From NCBI GenBank assembly GCA_027405735.1, contig JAPEHQ010000003.1:3038001-3102000 (forward strand): a DNA stretch of 64,000 bases, in the 5' to 3' direction. How positions within the stretch are numbered: position 1 is the stretch's first letter; every line of letters begins with the position of its first letter. Both the position numbers and the translations under genes were made by a program. Of the stretch, positions 34,776 through 47,200 are shown piece by piece. The notes under the pieces were generated by a model. The model was not told the DNA's origin and did not search any database. It was given only the letters and a program-made list of their open reading frames with translations. Origin of the DNA: Mucor racemosus. Taxonomy: Eukaryota > Mucoromycota > Mucoromycetes > Mucorales > Mucoraceae.

Positions 34776-35539
34776 TCTAAAATCAGAAACATCCCATTGT
34801 CATTGTTGTTATAAGGAGCTATGAAAAGCTGGATTTTTAATAATACAGCAATTAAATAAAAAACAAGATGATACTAATTGCATATGGTGAGTATTTAACA
34901 TCTAAGTAAGTTTGATAAAGTATGCTTTTAAACCCTTTTAAAAATTTTAAGGCAAAAAAAAGACAACATCTTGGTCTTGTAACTTCTGTATCCATCAAAA
35001 TTGTTGTGTTCCACCTGGTATCATACGTTATCACCTTCTACAGTATCAATACATCTTACAATCTATTGACTACGACATTTATTGGAGTGCAAAAGCTTGA
35101 TATCGGATATAAGAAACTCCTAGCGTACTAAGTTATTCCCGCAATTAGCAAAAACAACACTTGGATTTCAATTATGACACGATATTATTTCATCCCAGCG
35201 TTAATCAATCAAGTAGCTATCAAATCAACATACAAGCATACTTAGTGCAGTATTGAAAGAAGGCAACTCACAAGCTGTGCAAGAACGGTTAAATTCTGAT
35301 TGATCCATTTCAATCCATAGATTACTATCAAACAAATCTAATGGTTCAATAGTGCCTTAAATTACATCTCAGAATCTCAATATCAAATCAATATAAAAAA
35401 GGTATACTTTTATATTTAAGTAAACGACATCTTGTTTTCATTATGCAGTTAAAGGATTGATTCATTAATCATTCCCTTTTAATTGTATTCTTTTTTTAAG
35501 TGTTATTTATCAAACTTGAGAACATTATACGACAGCTAA

Positions 35540-38500
35540 AAAGATAACAATATGCACATGGGCACAAGAAACGAAACTGCACACGAGCACAACGCTAAGC
35601 CTGTATGTGCAGAATTGTAGATTCTGTCCGTAAAATAACATTAATCCCATGTGTGCATAATAGAAGAATTATCCATAAGCATATCATTATCCCTATTTGT
35701 GCATAATAATAAAATATGACCACCATGGGCACAATGGGCTGATTGTATGGGCACAAACTGGTTTGTATATGAGCATTGTGCCGCTCTCAAAATTCCATTG
35801 CATTTTTACTGGAATGGGATTTTAAATTGCATTTGTTTTATTAATATAAATTATATATAGACAATACAATTCAAAACGTTGTTGATGTAGAGCAATACAT
35901 CCAAGAGCCAATATATATACGATTATCATCATTTGAAAATATTTTTATAGCTATAATGTTTACAGCAGCAATGATTTTTGCTCGAGTATAATCTTAATAA
36001 ATAGCACTTACTGCTTGAATTTATAAGCAAGCCAAATCTAAGATTATAGATGTTACTTTATCACACATAAAATTTAAACAAATTAACCTTGTTTGAATTT
36101 ACTATTTTAGTTTACAATTGTCAGCTGTAAAAAGATTTGTTTTCAAGTGTAGGTACAATCAAAACTATGGTAATTAGTTAAGATATTAGATTATTCTTTT
36201 TTTGTTTCTATATCATTTGAAATTTTATCACTTTTCTGGAACATTTCTTGAGATTGTAGCCAGTTCTGGCTTTTCATTGAGTGGATATAAATATTATTGC
36301 TTTGGATTTGATCTGGTAATTAAGAAATACGTCCAACAATACAGTAGTAAATAATGATATTTGATATTAAAACGCAGTTAAATAAAAATATTAGTCTCTT
36401 ACATTAGCATGCTTAGTCAGATAAAAGGAAAGAATACCAACTTAATAGTCTGATATGCCATATCAGACGGTAAATATACTCTTGGAATATGAAAATAAAA
36501 AGAGGGAAAAACACGTAGAAAAGGATTTTCAAAACTTTACATTATTTAGCACGATTAAAACCCTGCTAAATTGCATATTTCAGCCAATGTAAAAGCATCA
36601 TTACAAGGTATCAACCATAAACTAAACAAAATAGGCAGTATCTGTTGTTATCATAGAAACATGCAGCTTCTACTAGAAAAACTGTCTGTCATATCATTCA
36701 TTCATTAAAAAATTGGAAAAGCGTGTTCGTAGAGCGACGCCGTAATTGAGCATAGCCAGATCGAACGGCTAAGTCTCTTATTATACAACTATGGTGTACT
36801 GTATATCTAAGATTTAAATAAAAATGCGTTTCTTTTTTTTAACTTTTTTTATGTTTAACCACGTATGGTCTGAAAATTCAGACTTTGTAGCGGACATTTT
36901 CGAAACTTATTTTATCCTTACCAACACTCATGATTTTGATCAAAAAATAGAAAAACCAAATTTTGATACCAAAATCTACGTTTAAATATACTACATTGTG
37001 AGAACAAATTGTAGCTATAGATCATACACATCTTATAAAAGCTTAACATCAAATGTTAAGTAATGAAACTTAGCATTTTTGGCCCAAAAACGGTTTTTTG
37101 ATTGAAGGATTTTCACGTGATACTTTGCAATTAAAATATTGTATATTTTTTATTGAGCAAATAGAGCGCTAAACCCTGTATATGTGTATATTTTTTGTTT
37201 TTATAATTGGTAGTATAATTAACTCTAAATTTGCAAAACCAGAAAAAAAAATTTAAAAAATGTCAAAATTGATGATCTGGACAAAAATAATTTTCTAAAT
37301 TAATATTCCGCTTTTAAGCCTTGTAGGTTTTAAAAATAAGAGATTTTATAATACATGAGAACTTTTTCAAGAATTCACGATGCTGTACCCACTTGATTCA
37401 AGCTTATTACTGTAAATTTTTTTACATGTTAATACTGTGCGGTAGTTTATTTGATGATAATATAGTCTTATTTCATAATTATTGCTCTGGAGGTGATTTA
37501 CATTAAGCTTTAGTCTTACCCCTCCAACATCATAAACATAAGCATGGCCATTACTGAGACCTGTTGCTACCTTTTTACCCTCTTTCTCCCAAACCAATTT
37601 ATTCAATTCTTTACCAGAACAAACGTACTTTTGACCTATAAAAATTGATTTATTAGTAAAATCAATTATTAATAACAAGCTAATAAGTAATAATAATCAT
37701 GGTTTATCCTTGATAGTTGGTAGTGATGTAGTGATATACAAGACAACATCTTGTTTTCCTCTTCTTAGCTGTTATTGGCCACAAAATAGAAACAAGTGCT
37801 TTTTACAAACTAAATAGACTAACATGAGTTTATTCATTCATTCAAATCAAGTCAATATTATACATAATACTTTTATAATCGCCAGTTTTTCTCCAGGTAG
37901 GTATCGACTTTAGACCAAAAAAGCATTGATTATAACGTAGATAATGGAACAAAATGAGTAAGTCCTGGATGCTTTTTTTGTTCGAGAAAGATATTATAAC
38001 GTGCCCTAACATTAACAGTTAATAATTTATTTCCAAATAAACAATAGTAAAAACATGTACCTGTACCTGCTACTTGATTTCAGTTTTTAAAAAAATATTA
38101 GTCTTTTTATTGTAGTTTTAAACGTAAATAAAAGAGATGTCGAAAGAGTAGGAAATTAAAACGATTCTATGTGTTACAAACAGGGATTCACAAAGGCATA
38201 AATATTTTTAGTGTTACCAAACAGGTTGTTGTCGTTGTTCCCGTTTGGCCCCCGAATAAAGAACATGGGCAGAACTTTTCAAACCCCAAATTTCAAATTG
38301 ATATACAGTATCTCGTCAATAAGGCAATTCTGTTGAATGAGAGTAACTCACAACTGCTTTAAACCATCCAAATCATCTTCGCTATTAATTATATTATGAT
38401 TGATATACTTTAATAAATTGATTAAAAAACCTTGATCTCATTGCTCTACTCATCTGGGCTGCCTGATCTGCACAAAATGTTTTATTCTGCCCGTCTGTGC

Positions 38501-41170
38501 AGATCATTATGCCCATGAGAAGCATAATAGTGCGGCCGTAGTGCTCGCCTTTTTTTTCGTTTTACGTTTTTATGCACATCTTTCAAAAGACTATCAACTG
38601 TCGTCTTCTTTTCTCTATTTTAGTATTTTAAGTGCTATTTCGGAAATCCATTTTCTTTATGAATATCTTATTTTACAAGCACAAGAGATTTTACAAAAAT
38701 AGACACATTCTGCACGCAATAATTTAATAATGTAAACTGTATTGTAAGCCTACTACTGTCTGCATATTTTGATTTTGGTTTTCATCCAGTAAGTAACAAA
38801 TAGAGTATTACTAATTGTAGCATAAAGGCATACATAATGGAATATTTTTAGTCATTTTTCAGAAAGACTTAAAAAAAGCTCAGCGAATAACATCCTTAAT
38901 TATATTTGGATTTCTATCAGTTCCGTTTCTGCTTCAGTCTTCATTAGTTAGAAATTGGTTTGTCACCAACTTTAACTTATCCTTAAAAAAGGACTTTAGG
39001 ATAATTATTACTGCATGAACAATACTATTTAAGGCATATCACTCTTCACTCAAGAAACACTTTATATGTAAAAACTTGAGAATAATGCCTAAAGGTATGT
39101 ACAGGCTTCCTTCAATTTATTATTTATCATCAGTGCATGTTGTTGTATGCCACCAAGTACCATAAGTTATCACCGTTTACAGTATTAATAGATCTTACAA
39201 TTTATTGACTACGGCATGTATTGAAGTGAAAAATCTTGATATCAGATATAAGAAACTCCTAGCGTACTAAGTTTATCCAGCAATTAGCAAAAACAACGCT
39301 TGGATTTCAATTATGACACCATATTATTTCATCCCAGTGGTTAATTAATCAACTAGCTATTAGATCAACATCCAAGCACGTTTAGCGCAGCATTGAAACA
39401 AGGCAACTCATAAGCTCTGCAAGCATGATTAAATTATGATTGATCCATTTCCATCCATAGACTACTATCAAACATTTCCAATGGTTCAATAGTGCCTTAA
39501 ATTACATCTCAGGATATCAATGTCAAATCAATATAAAAGGCCATACTTTTATATCTAAATAAACGACATCTTGTTTTATCATACAGTTGAAAAATTGGTT
39601 CATTATTCATTACTCATTTTCCTTTAATTGTATTCATTTTTAAGTATTATTTACGAAAAATGAAAATACAAGACACAACAGGTAGTTTTATTCAACAGAA
39701 ATATCACGTTTTGCTGATGGTTTTCTCGATTCACAGTCATTTGTGAAAGTAGAGATATAAACTTTTATGCAAGATATATTTAAATCCACCATAATGTAAA
39801 GTTGAAGATTAATTGGATCAATTATTCACAAGAATGGGATTTTTTTTTTGTTTTCTGCAATTGTAAATAATAGTTTATTGTTTGTAAAACGTAAAACTCA
39901 TAATCCACCAGGGCTTAATTTCTGTATTCACAATATAGGTCTAATTGGTTGCTACTCTGCATTTTTTGTTTCAGCAAAAAATATTGATTCTTCGTCGAGA
40001 TAATTAAAATAATAGTTCACACTACAGCTTACAGTTTATGCTAACTGAGTTCTAAGTTTTTTCTGCAAAAAATGATCGAAAAATGATGAAAAAAACAAAA
40101 TCGTTTAATGGCTTAAGAACTGCAAAGTAAGTTGACCTAGAGTATTAAATGGCTTTTGTACGATTCTGAATTCTACATACATCTAAATAAAAATCAGAAA
40201 AATATTCCACATTAAATTTTGCGTAAAATGCAATTGAATTTTTGGAGGTTTTTTGAAGATACATATCACTTTTCATAAGCACATTTAAAATATAAATTAT
40301 GGAAATGATGCGCATAAGCATTATCTATCGATCAAGCTATTGTAAAATGTTTTAGCTGCATTTTTGGTAGAGAAAACGAGATTTTTGTGCAATTTTTTTT
40401 TCAGTTTCAGAATTTGGGATGAGGGTATACAAGGGGAAAATGGAAACCAGAAATGAAGGTATCCTTTTGTACACATTTTTAAGGATATCTCCACGAAAAA
40501 TTGATATTTTAAAAAAAACTAAATTGGATCCGGGAAAGCTCAACGAGCGTAATGACATGAATGCAAAAAAAAATGTTGCTCAATTTAACGAATATTTTAA
40601 AACCTACTATAGAAATGCCAAAAAAAAATGAAAAAAAAATAAAAGTGCTCAGAATTTTTTTATATTAAAATATGTTATAGAGCACTCTAAAACAAGTAAG
40701 TTTTATTATTAGAAAGTGTTAGTATAGCTTAATTTTTTCTAGAGATATGAAGTCTCAAAGTTTTCAATCCTTTAGCAGTGAAATACGCGTAAAAAATCTG
40801 AAACATTAGCACTGAAAAATTAATACCAACTGCAAAAAATAGGATATTTCCGGATACTTGTTTTTGAATTAAAGCTGAGCATCTCAGGTACATTGGCATA
40901 TAATTTTTTCTTGGTGTTATTTAGTGAAAAAAAAAGTAGGGCAGGGATGAAAAATGAGACCCAGTTTTCAAGGAAAAAGTAGTGAATTTTACGCGTTTTT
41001 GAGACTTTCGTGAGATATAAAATAAAAATAGGAATAGGTAGTATAATGCGACCAATTTATATCTATCTATTAATGTATAGGGTATATCCTAAAAAGTGTT
41101 TGGTATGACGTTAGTTATACTGTTATACTGTATAAAATGGACACACTTCGATTTAAGGATTACAACTTTT
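35540..41170 (-). repeat. Composite repeat copy D (minus orientation)
   Basis: Minus-strand order from the right is j (41,170-40,830), R1 (to about 39,900), l (39,660-39,130), m (39,130-38,430), a (38,400-37,850), intron plus dynein-like exon (37,700-37,520), e, f (decayed), g (36,420-36,100) and h (35,790-35,540). It mirrors copy C with the same starting module, and its inner edge lies just beyond the end of the M13 gene. Confidence 0.8.
37520..37635 (-). pseudogene. Best-preserved dynein intermediate chain-like exon (copy D)
   Basis: A TTTTTATAG acceptor is followed by an open exon (GQKYVCSGKELNKLVWEKEG, then KKVATGLSNGHAYVYDVG) and a GTAAGAC donor. Both intron borders survive, so the segment was copied as DNA rather than from mRNA. 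It is a single exon of a much longer gene with no promoter of its own. The match to dynein intermediate chain is by motif reading only. Confidence 0.6.
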
Positions 41171-41352
41171 GAAATTTATTCTTTTTGATATCTCAATTAA
41201 CAGTAAATATTTATATGCAAAGACTAAAATAATTATACAGTTGTCTTGTTATAAAATTATGGCGTATTTATTATGTATTTAGTTATCGATTGATTGATTA
41301 TCATGTAAGATTATATATAGAAAAAATAAGGTTAATACTTATTAATTGCGAA

Positions 41353-43917
41353 CTACCAGATGGAGCATTTGTTTGAAGGATTCATTTCTTGATCCTTTCT
41401 TGCACACTTGAAGGCTTCGGCGAAATCAGGGCTGTTCTGAACAGCAGCATTGACCCTAACCTTTGCAGGAGAATGTACATCTCCACGTACTCTTTGAACA
41501 GCCATTTCAGGACGCATGTTGGAGCACCAAACACGGCCAAAGTTGATGAAGAATAATTGCTCGGGAGATAATGTATCAAGATTTGGAAGCATCATGTTTT
41601 GCTCAGGATTTTCTTGCAAGGATTTGCGCATTGCAGTCAAAGCAATATGAACACCGCCATTGTCAGCCAAGTTTTCACCCAAGGTCATCTGTAATTTTAA
41701 ATATCAATAAAACTGATTATATAAACGTTATTTTAATTAAATACCTTTCCGTTTACATGATGAGAAGTCTTGTTTGGTCCTTCAATTGTGAATGAATTAT
41801 ATTGGTTGATAAAGCATTGGCTTTTAGCCTCAAAAGCCTCAGATGTAGTATCAGACCACCAAGTATTTAGTTTACCATCTCCATCGTATAGACGACCAGA
41901 GTTGTCAAACGCATGCTATATGAATTATATTAGTTTTAGTGTCAATGTGCTTTTAATATCACATACAGTAAACTCATGGCCAATTACAACACCAATGCCG
42001 CCATAATTAAGATAGTTGGGCAGTTCAGAATGATAGAAGGGGGGTTGTAATATTCCTGAAGGAATCACCACTTCATTAACAACAGGAGAGTAATAAGCAT
42101 TAACTTCATGAGGATCCATGTGCCAAACAGATTTGTCTACTTTTTGACCAATTTGATCCCAACTCTTTTTTGTATCCCAGGCAATAGCAGACTTTTGATT
42201 AGCATAAAAGTTAAGCTCATCAATATTGATACCAGCATAATAACTTGCAAGTGAAGTAGGAGAACGGACGTCAGGTGTCAAAATACTATAGGCTTCTTTG
42301 TGTTTGATCTTCTTGACCTTTTCAATGGCTTTAGTTCGAGTTGCAGCATCAAGCCAATCGACTTGATTGAGTCTCTCAGACCAAGTCGATTGGATATTTT
42401 CAATAAAGGAAGCGACTTGCTCACGTTGAGGCTCACCACCAAAACTCTTCATTACAAAGTAACGGCCCAAAAGTTGACCAAATGTACTGCTAGTAGCACT
42501 AACGCAGACTCGAGAACGCTCGGGAGCAGCAGTAGTTCCACTAGAAATCTTACTATTCATGTTGCGATAGATCTCACGAGTATTTTTATCGACGTTACCA
42601 ACATTAGCAAGGATAGTCTTGATCATAAAGAACTCACGCATGGATTGAGTAGTAGCACCATCCTCGCGAGCAGCGCTGTTGATCAACCAATTAGTTAATT
42701 CTTGAAGAAATCGAGGAGTAGTAACAATTACATGCTCAGGTAAAGATACGTCGTTAGGAGTAAAATGCCTCAAAAGTTTAATCCAATCAACAATTGGGTA
42801 ATTTTGGTGAAGTTGGGCAATTGACATAGGATTGTACAAATCAATTGGGTTTTGGAGTTGATCACTATAAATCAGCAAAAAAGTTAGTATTCACATAGAT
42901 ATGAAGAAAGTGCATCTAACTTACTTGGGCAATGTCAATTTAGCAAGATGTGATTCAAATTCAATAAATCTATCAACCATATATTCAACCTCTACTTCAC
43001 CCAATATAGACAAATTGTGTTCTCTCATCTTTTCACGGCGCAAGTTATCAGCTGCAGTATTACCTTTAGGCTCACCCAAAACAGCAGTGATAAGAGATGT
43101 GAGACCAGATCGATAATTTGCAATAATTTCAGGTTGTTCGTAATATTCACGAGAGGGAAGACTCAAAGAAGGTTGATCAATGACAATAACATTTTCATCC
43201 GGCGATTGATCGTCAATACCAACACCATAAGAAATCAAGTTTTCAACGCCTTCAGTACCAAGATGAATCAATGTTTCAGTAAATTGACGTACATGATCAG
43301 AAGTAAAACGAGAATCAATAAAATCTTCATTGAAACCAAGCTTGCCCAGCAGCTTAGAGAGCTCAGGATAGATGGGAGTAGGACCCAAATTATTGATAAC
43401 ATCTTCATTCATACATGATTTATAATAAGCTTTGATTTTACCGAAATTGTCACGATCCTTGTCAATCTGAGTGTTATCCAGAATAGAGCTGTCTTTGTTT
43501 GGAATGCCTTGAAGGAGGTCTTCATAAGTACCTTCCAACATGGCTCCAAGACCATCTAAATTTGCATTGCGTAAATTATTGAAACTACCGACAGCTGTAA
43601 TAATTTGAATATTAACTAATTGTCTCACAGAAAATAATTTGTCAACATACCTGATTCAGAATCAGGAATACTGTTATCTTTGATCCAATTTCCACCTATA
43701 TAAAATGCAATGAACAAAACTAGCCAATTAAATAATGCCTCAGCTTACATGTATATTGATAAAAATCGCTGCATGGATCAACATTGAGATCAAGATCATG
43801 CAAAATAGAAGATGCAGTTTCTTTACAGACTTGGGTTTCGCATGTTCCACCAGATCTGGCAGCCAAAAGATTAGCGGAGTGACCCGAAAGGGAATTAGGC
43901 AAGATACCGCCGGCCAT
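41353..43917 (-). CDS. M13 (neprilysin/endothelin-converting enzyme) metallopeptidase
   Basis: Six exons (43,917-43,749; 43,695-43,651; 43,594-42,925; 42,864-41,967; 41,915-41,745; 41,688-41,353) give 762 residues. The zinc site HEFTH (591-595, split by an intron after the T), the third ligand in GENLADNGG (E656), the substrate-binding NAYYSP and the C-terminal Cys-x-x-Trp end (CSIW) are all intact, so it should be an active zinc endopeptidase. M13 enzymes normally have a type II membrane anchor or signal. Here the ATG at 43,917 starts MAGGILPNSLSGHSANLLAA with no hydrophobic segment, and no acceptor precedes it. Either the enzyme is unusual in location or a 5' exon was missed. Divergent from the RasGAP gene, about 300 bases away. 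Confidence 0.93.
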
Positions 43918-44214
43918 AATTTTTTATATTAAAAATTGAACAAAAAATGATGATTTTCATATTAGAAAAGATTATTTATATACTGAAAAATAATCCATTA
44001 TTCGCATTATAAGCAAACATGGAAAAATAAAGCTTAAAAATTAAATTATCCTTGGCCAAGTAAACATTTTATTTAAGCTAATTTGGCAGTTGAATTTAAA
44101 ATGATTCACTTGCAAATGTGTTTTTCTCTATTCGAGAATTTCCTTTTTCCATTTTCCTCTTTTTTTTTTCTTCTTCTTCTTCTTCTTCTTCTCTATTTCC
44201 TTAATGTCTTTAGT
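43918..44214. promoter_or_regulatory. Shared promoter region of the M13 and RasGAP genes
   Basis: A 297-base divergent intergenic region. It contains a pyrimidine tract (about 44,158-44,195) with a TTC microsatellite of about seven units just before the RasGAP start. No clear TATA box was seen. Confidence 0.45.
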
Positions 44215-47200
44215 ATGAGTACAGATACAAGGCTAATACTTAGTCTAGTTAACAGGATCGCTGTTAGAGTAAGTTATATCATGCGAATGTGTATAACATC
44301 TCAACTAACAACTTTCTTGTATGTAGCTACCAAGTAATAATGGAACACAATTTGATGCCCTTGAAAGTGATCCTCTAATACAACAGACGTAAGCCCACTA
44401 TGATATATGAAAAATATAAAGTTTTTTTGTACTCATTCACATTCATATTTATTTTTAATCTATGCATTCTTTCGATTGACGTCAGTGGTACGTGAAGTTT
44501 GTATTTATTGTATCCCCCATTGTCGTACCAACTAAGTTTTTTTAATTTTTGTGCGTACATTTAGTGGCAGCTCTTATAGAACTATCGAAATATAGGTTAT
44601 CCACTATAGCAACCACTATTGTAACTGTCATTGAAAATGTATCCAAGGTAACGAAATTATAGTGATTACCATAGCAACGAATGCATCTGAAACAAGTTTA
44701 TTTTTATAGTCTCCACTGTCGAGAAACGATGATTTTGTCCCTAGAGATGTACTACAATCACAGTTATTTTTGCTTAAAATATTATCTGCGTGTATGCAAC
44801 ATCATTGGAAATATTGCCAAGATTTAGATAATGATGTACATAAAAAACGAAATTATAAAACTGGAGCTGAATCACCTCTGAGACCTTCCTTGAATCGCGT
44901 AGACGGCACAACACCTCAGCATAGTGCATGGTCTCTGCCAGAAGGAATTCCACTTGTTCCCATTGATCCACCACCACTTGATGATAATCTAGCGAAACAT
45001 ATCGTTCATGTTATGTCGAGATTTATTTATCAAATTGGAATTTTAGATGAAAGAGAACATGGAATTGTTGCTAATCATTCTGCAAGTGCGTGTTCAACCG
45101 AGACATATACAAATTTTAATGGACAGACATTACCAACCAGTTTGATGGTGGACATATATAGAGCAGCTAGTCGTGTTGTTGCTTATGTTAGTGCTAGTAA
45201 TTGGTCAGTTACGTTTGCTAAAATCAAAAATCGAATTTTGTATTTGACAACTACACAAGAAGAAAATCCAGAGGTGACAGATGTCATGCTATTGGAATGT
45301 GCTTCATTTAATTGTAAAAGATTAAGCATGGTGCTTACAGGTTTGTTATATAACTGTTTCTTTAGTTTCTATAAAACTTTCCACTTATTAGTCAAATTTA
45401 GAATTATGCAGTTCTGCTTTACATTTGAGAAAAGCAGCACAATTATTTATTGCAGTTATGCTAAGAAGAGCTATTTGGAATTGGATTGAAAATTACACTG
45501 CTGAATTCACTTTATTATGCCATAATCAAACTCGAATTGATGGATCTCCTGAAATATTATTTGATATATTCAATTCGCTTGCTGATACAACGAAAAGAAA
45601 AGCAATTTTCTGGCCTGTACAAACCATGTTATTAGTATTATGTCCTGATATTATGATTTCTCAGTCATTAAGTGGTGGGAGAGTACAAAATAAAAAGGTA
45701 ATATCATTGTAAGTTTAAATATATTCGATTGTTAAGCATCGTCAATTAGTCCGCATTTTTTGGCTCACTTAGAAAAGCAATGAAAGGTGATAGAATGGGT
45801 GAATTGGCTGCAATATGTTATGTGGATCTTTGTCGAGCTGCAACCTATATATCTAAAGACGATATGACAGCTATTAGACAAGTAGTACCTGATGTAGAAA
45901 ACGAATTGATTGATAAATTATTTGATATTCATCGCCCTGCAGATGTTGACTCCTTATCAACTAGTCTTGGTGTATACATTGATCATCGTAGCTTAATGGC
46001 TGATTGTATTGTTGCCATGTTTAGATTAGATACACAAAAAACCATCAATTCACTTATTCCAACTTGTTTTGATCATGGTGCTCCTACAATATTCAAGTTA
46101 AGCGTTGTTAAGGCTGCTGTTGCTATTGCTTCAGAAGAGATTAGCTTACCATGGATACCATCAATTTCTGAACTCTATATACCGCTTTGTACCCGCATTA
46201 GAAAGCTCTTTTTAGAATTTTTTACTCGTGATCTTAGAGAGAAATCAGATACATCCAGTCAGCATTCATCTGTATCGTCTCGTAAAACATTAGCAACCAA
46301 TTTAGTCGATAAACGTAATAACAAAAAGGATGGAAGAACTGCTACTCAAGAGCGATTTGAATTGATTTTAGACGTGTTGAGATTGTATCAAACGGATCCA
46401 AAGCTTGCTATTCAGGTAAAAAAAAAATTACTTTGTAAAAGATTTTATTCAATTTCTAACAATAGGAATCAGGGTGAAGTAGAAGGTAGATTTGATCAAA
46501 ATGCTGCTTTGATGGTGGCTATTACAAATTGTCTTCGAGATCAAAGCGCTTATGTAAGGGATGCAGCTGCAGAATGTTTATATAAACTGCATGCGCCTGA
46601 TAATATTATTTTATGGGGAATTCCTGACAAGTTTATGGAGTCATTTTGGAAGATATCATCCCAAATACTCTTTACGTTAGCAAAGCAATTATTAGACAGT
46701 AGAGAACGAGAATGTGGACTTCGCAAACTACTGGATTTATTAAAACGTCTATTAACATCTCGAAATAATTTTTTGGAACAACATAGAGATGTTGCACCAT
46801 ATGGAATTGATACAAGAGAAAGATTGCAAGCATCAATTGGATTGGAAGTAGCTTTGTTGGTGTTATTATGCTCTTATGATACAGATATATGTACTCTTTC
46901 CATAGATTGCTTTGGTTTACTTTGTACTGAAGTGCATTTGACTGAACGCTTGGATGATCCTCAGCCTTCCTCAATTACGATCGTTGAAAATATGGCATGT
47001 TATCTAGAATTAACAAAGCATTCAGGTGTAGTAACAGGTCGAAAATCACAACAACGTCGTATTCGTCGACTTTTGAGAATGATCAATCATAGTTCACCTG
47101 GTATGTTGGCTGCTTGGGAAGAAGCTTGGAAAAGATGGAAGTTTATGACCCCATTGATCGCTCGAACACCTGATGACAGTAAAGATGATGGGTCCTTTTT

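Larger units (their letters stand above)
29545..35505 (-). repeat. Composite repeat copy B (minus orientation)
   Basis: Reading down the minus strand, the order is l (35,505-35,000), a longer dynein-like fragment (34,775-34,551), e, f (33,772-33,480), g, h (32,755-32,470), i (about 32,400-32,310), j (32,100-31,405, with a 950 bp insertion at its edge) and R1 (30,450-29,560). It is the longest inverted counterpart of copy A from e to R1. It lacks modules m and a. Confidence 0.75.

Noticed and set aside
42300..43418. Plus-strand frames inside the M13 gene
   Set aside because: Antisense shadows of the peptidase exons.
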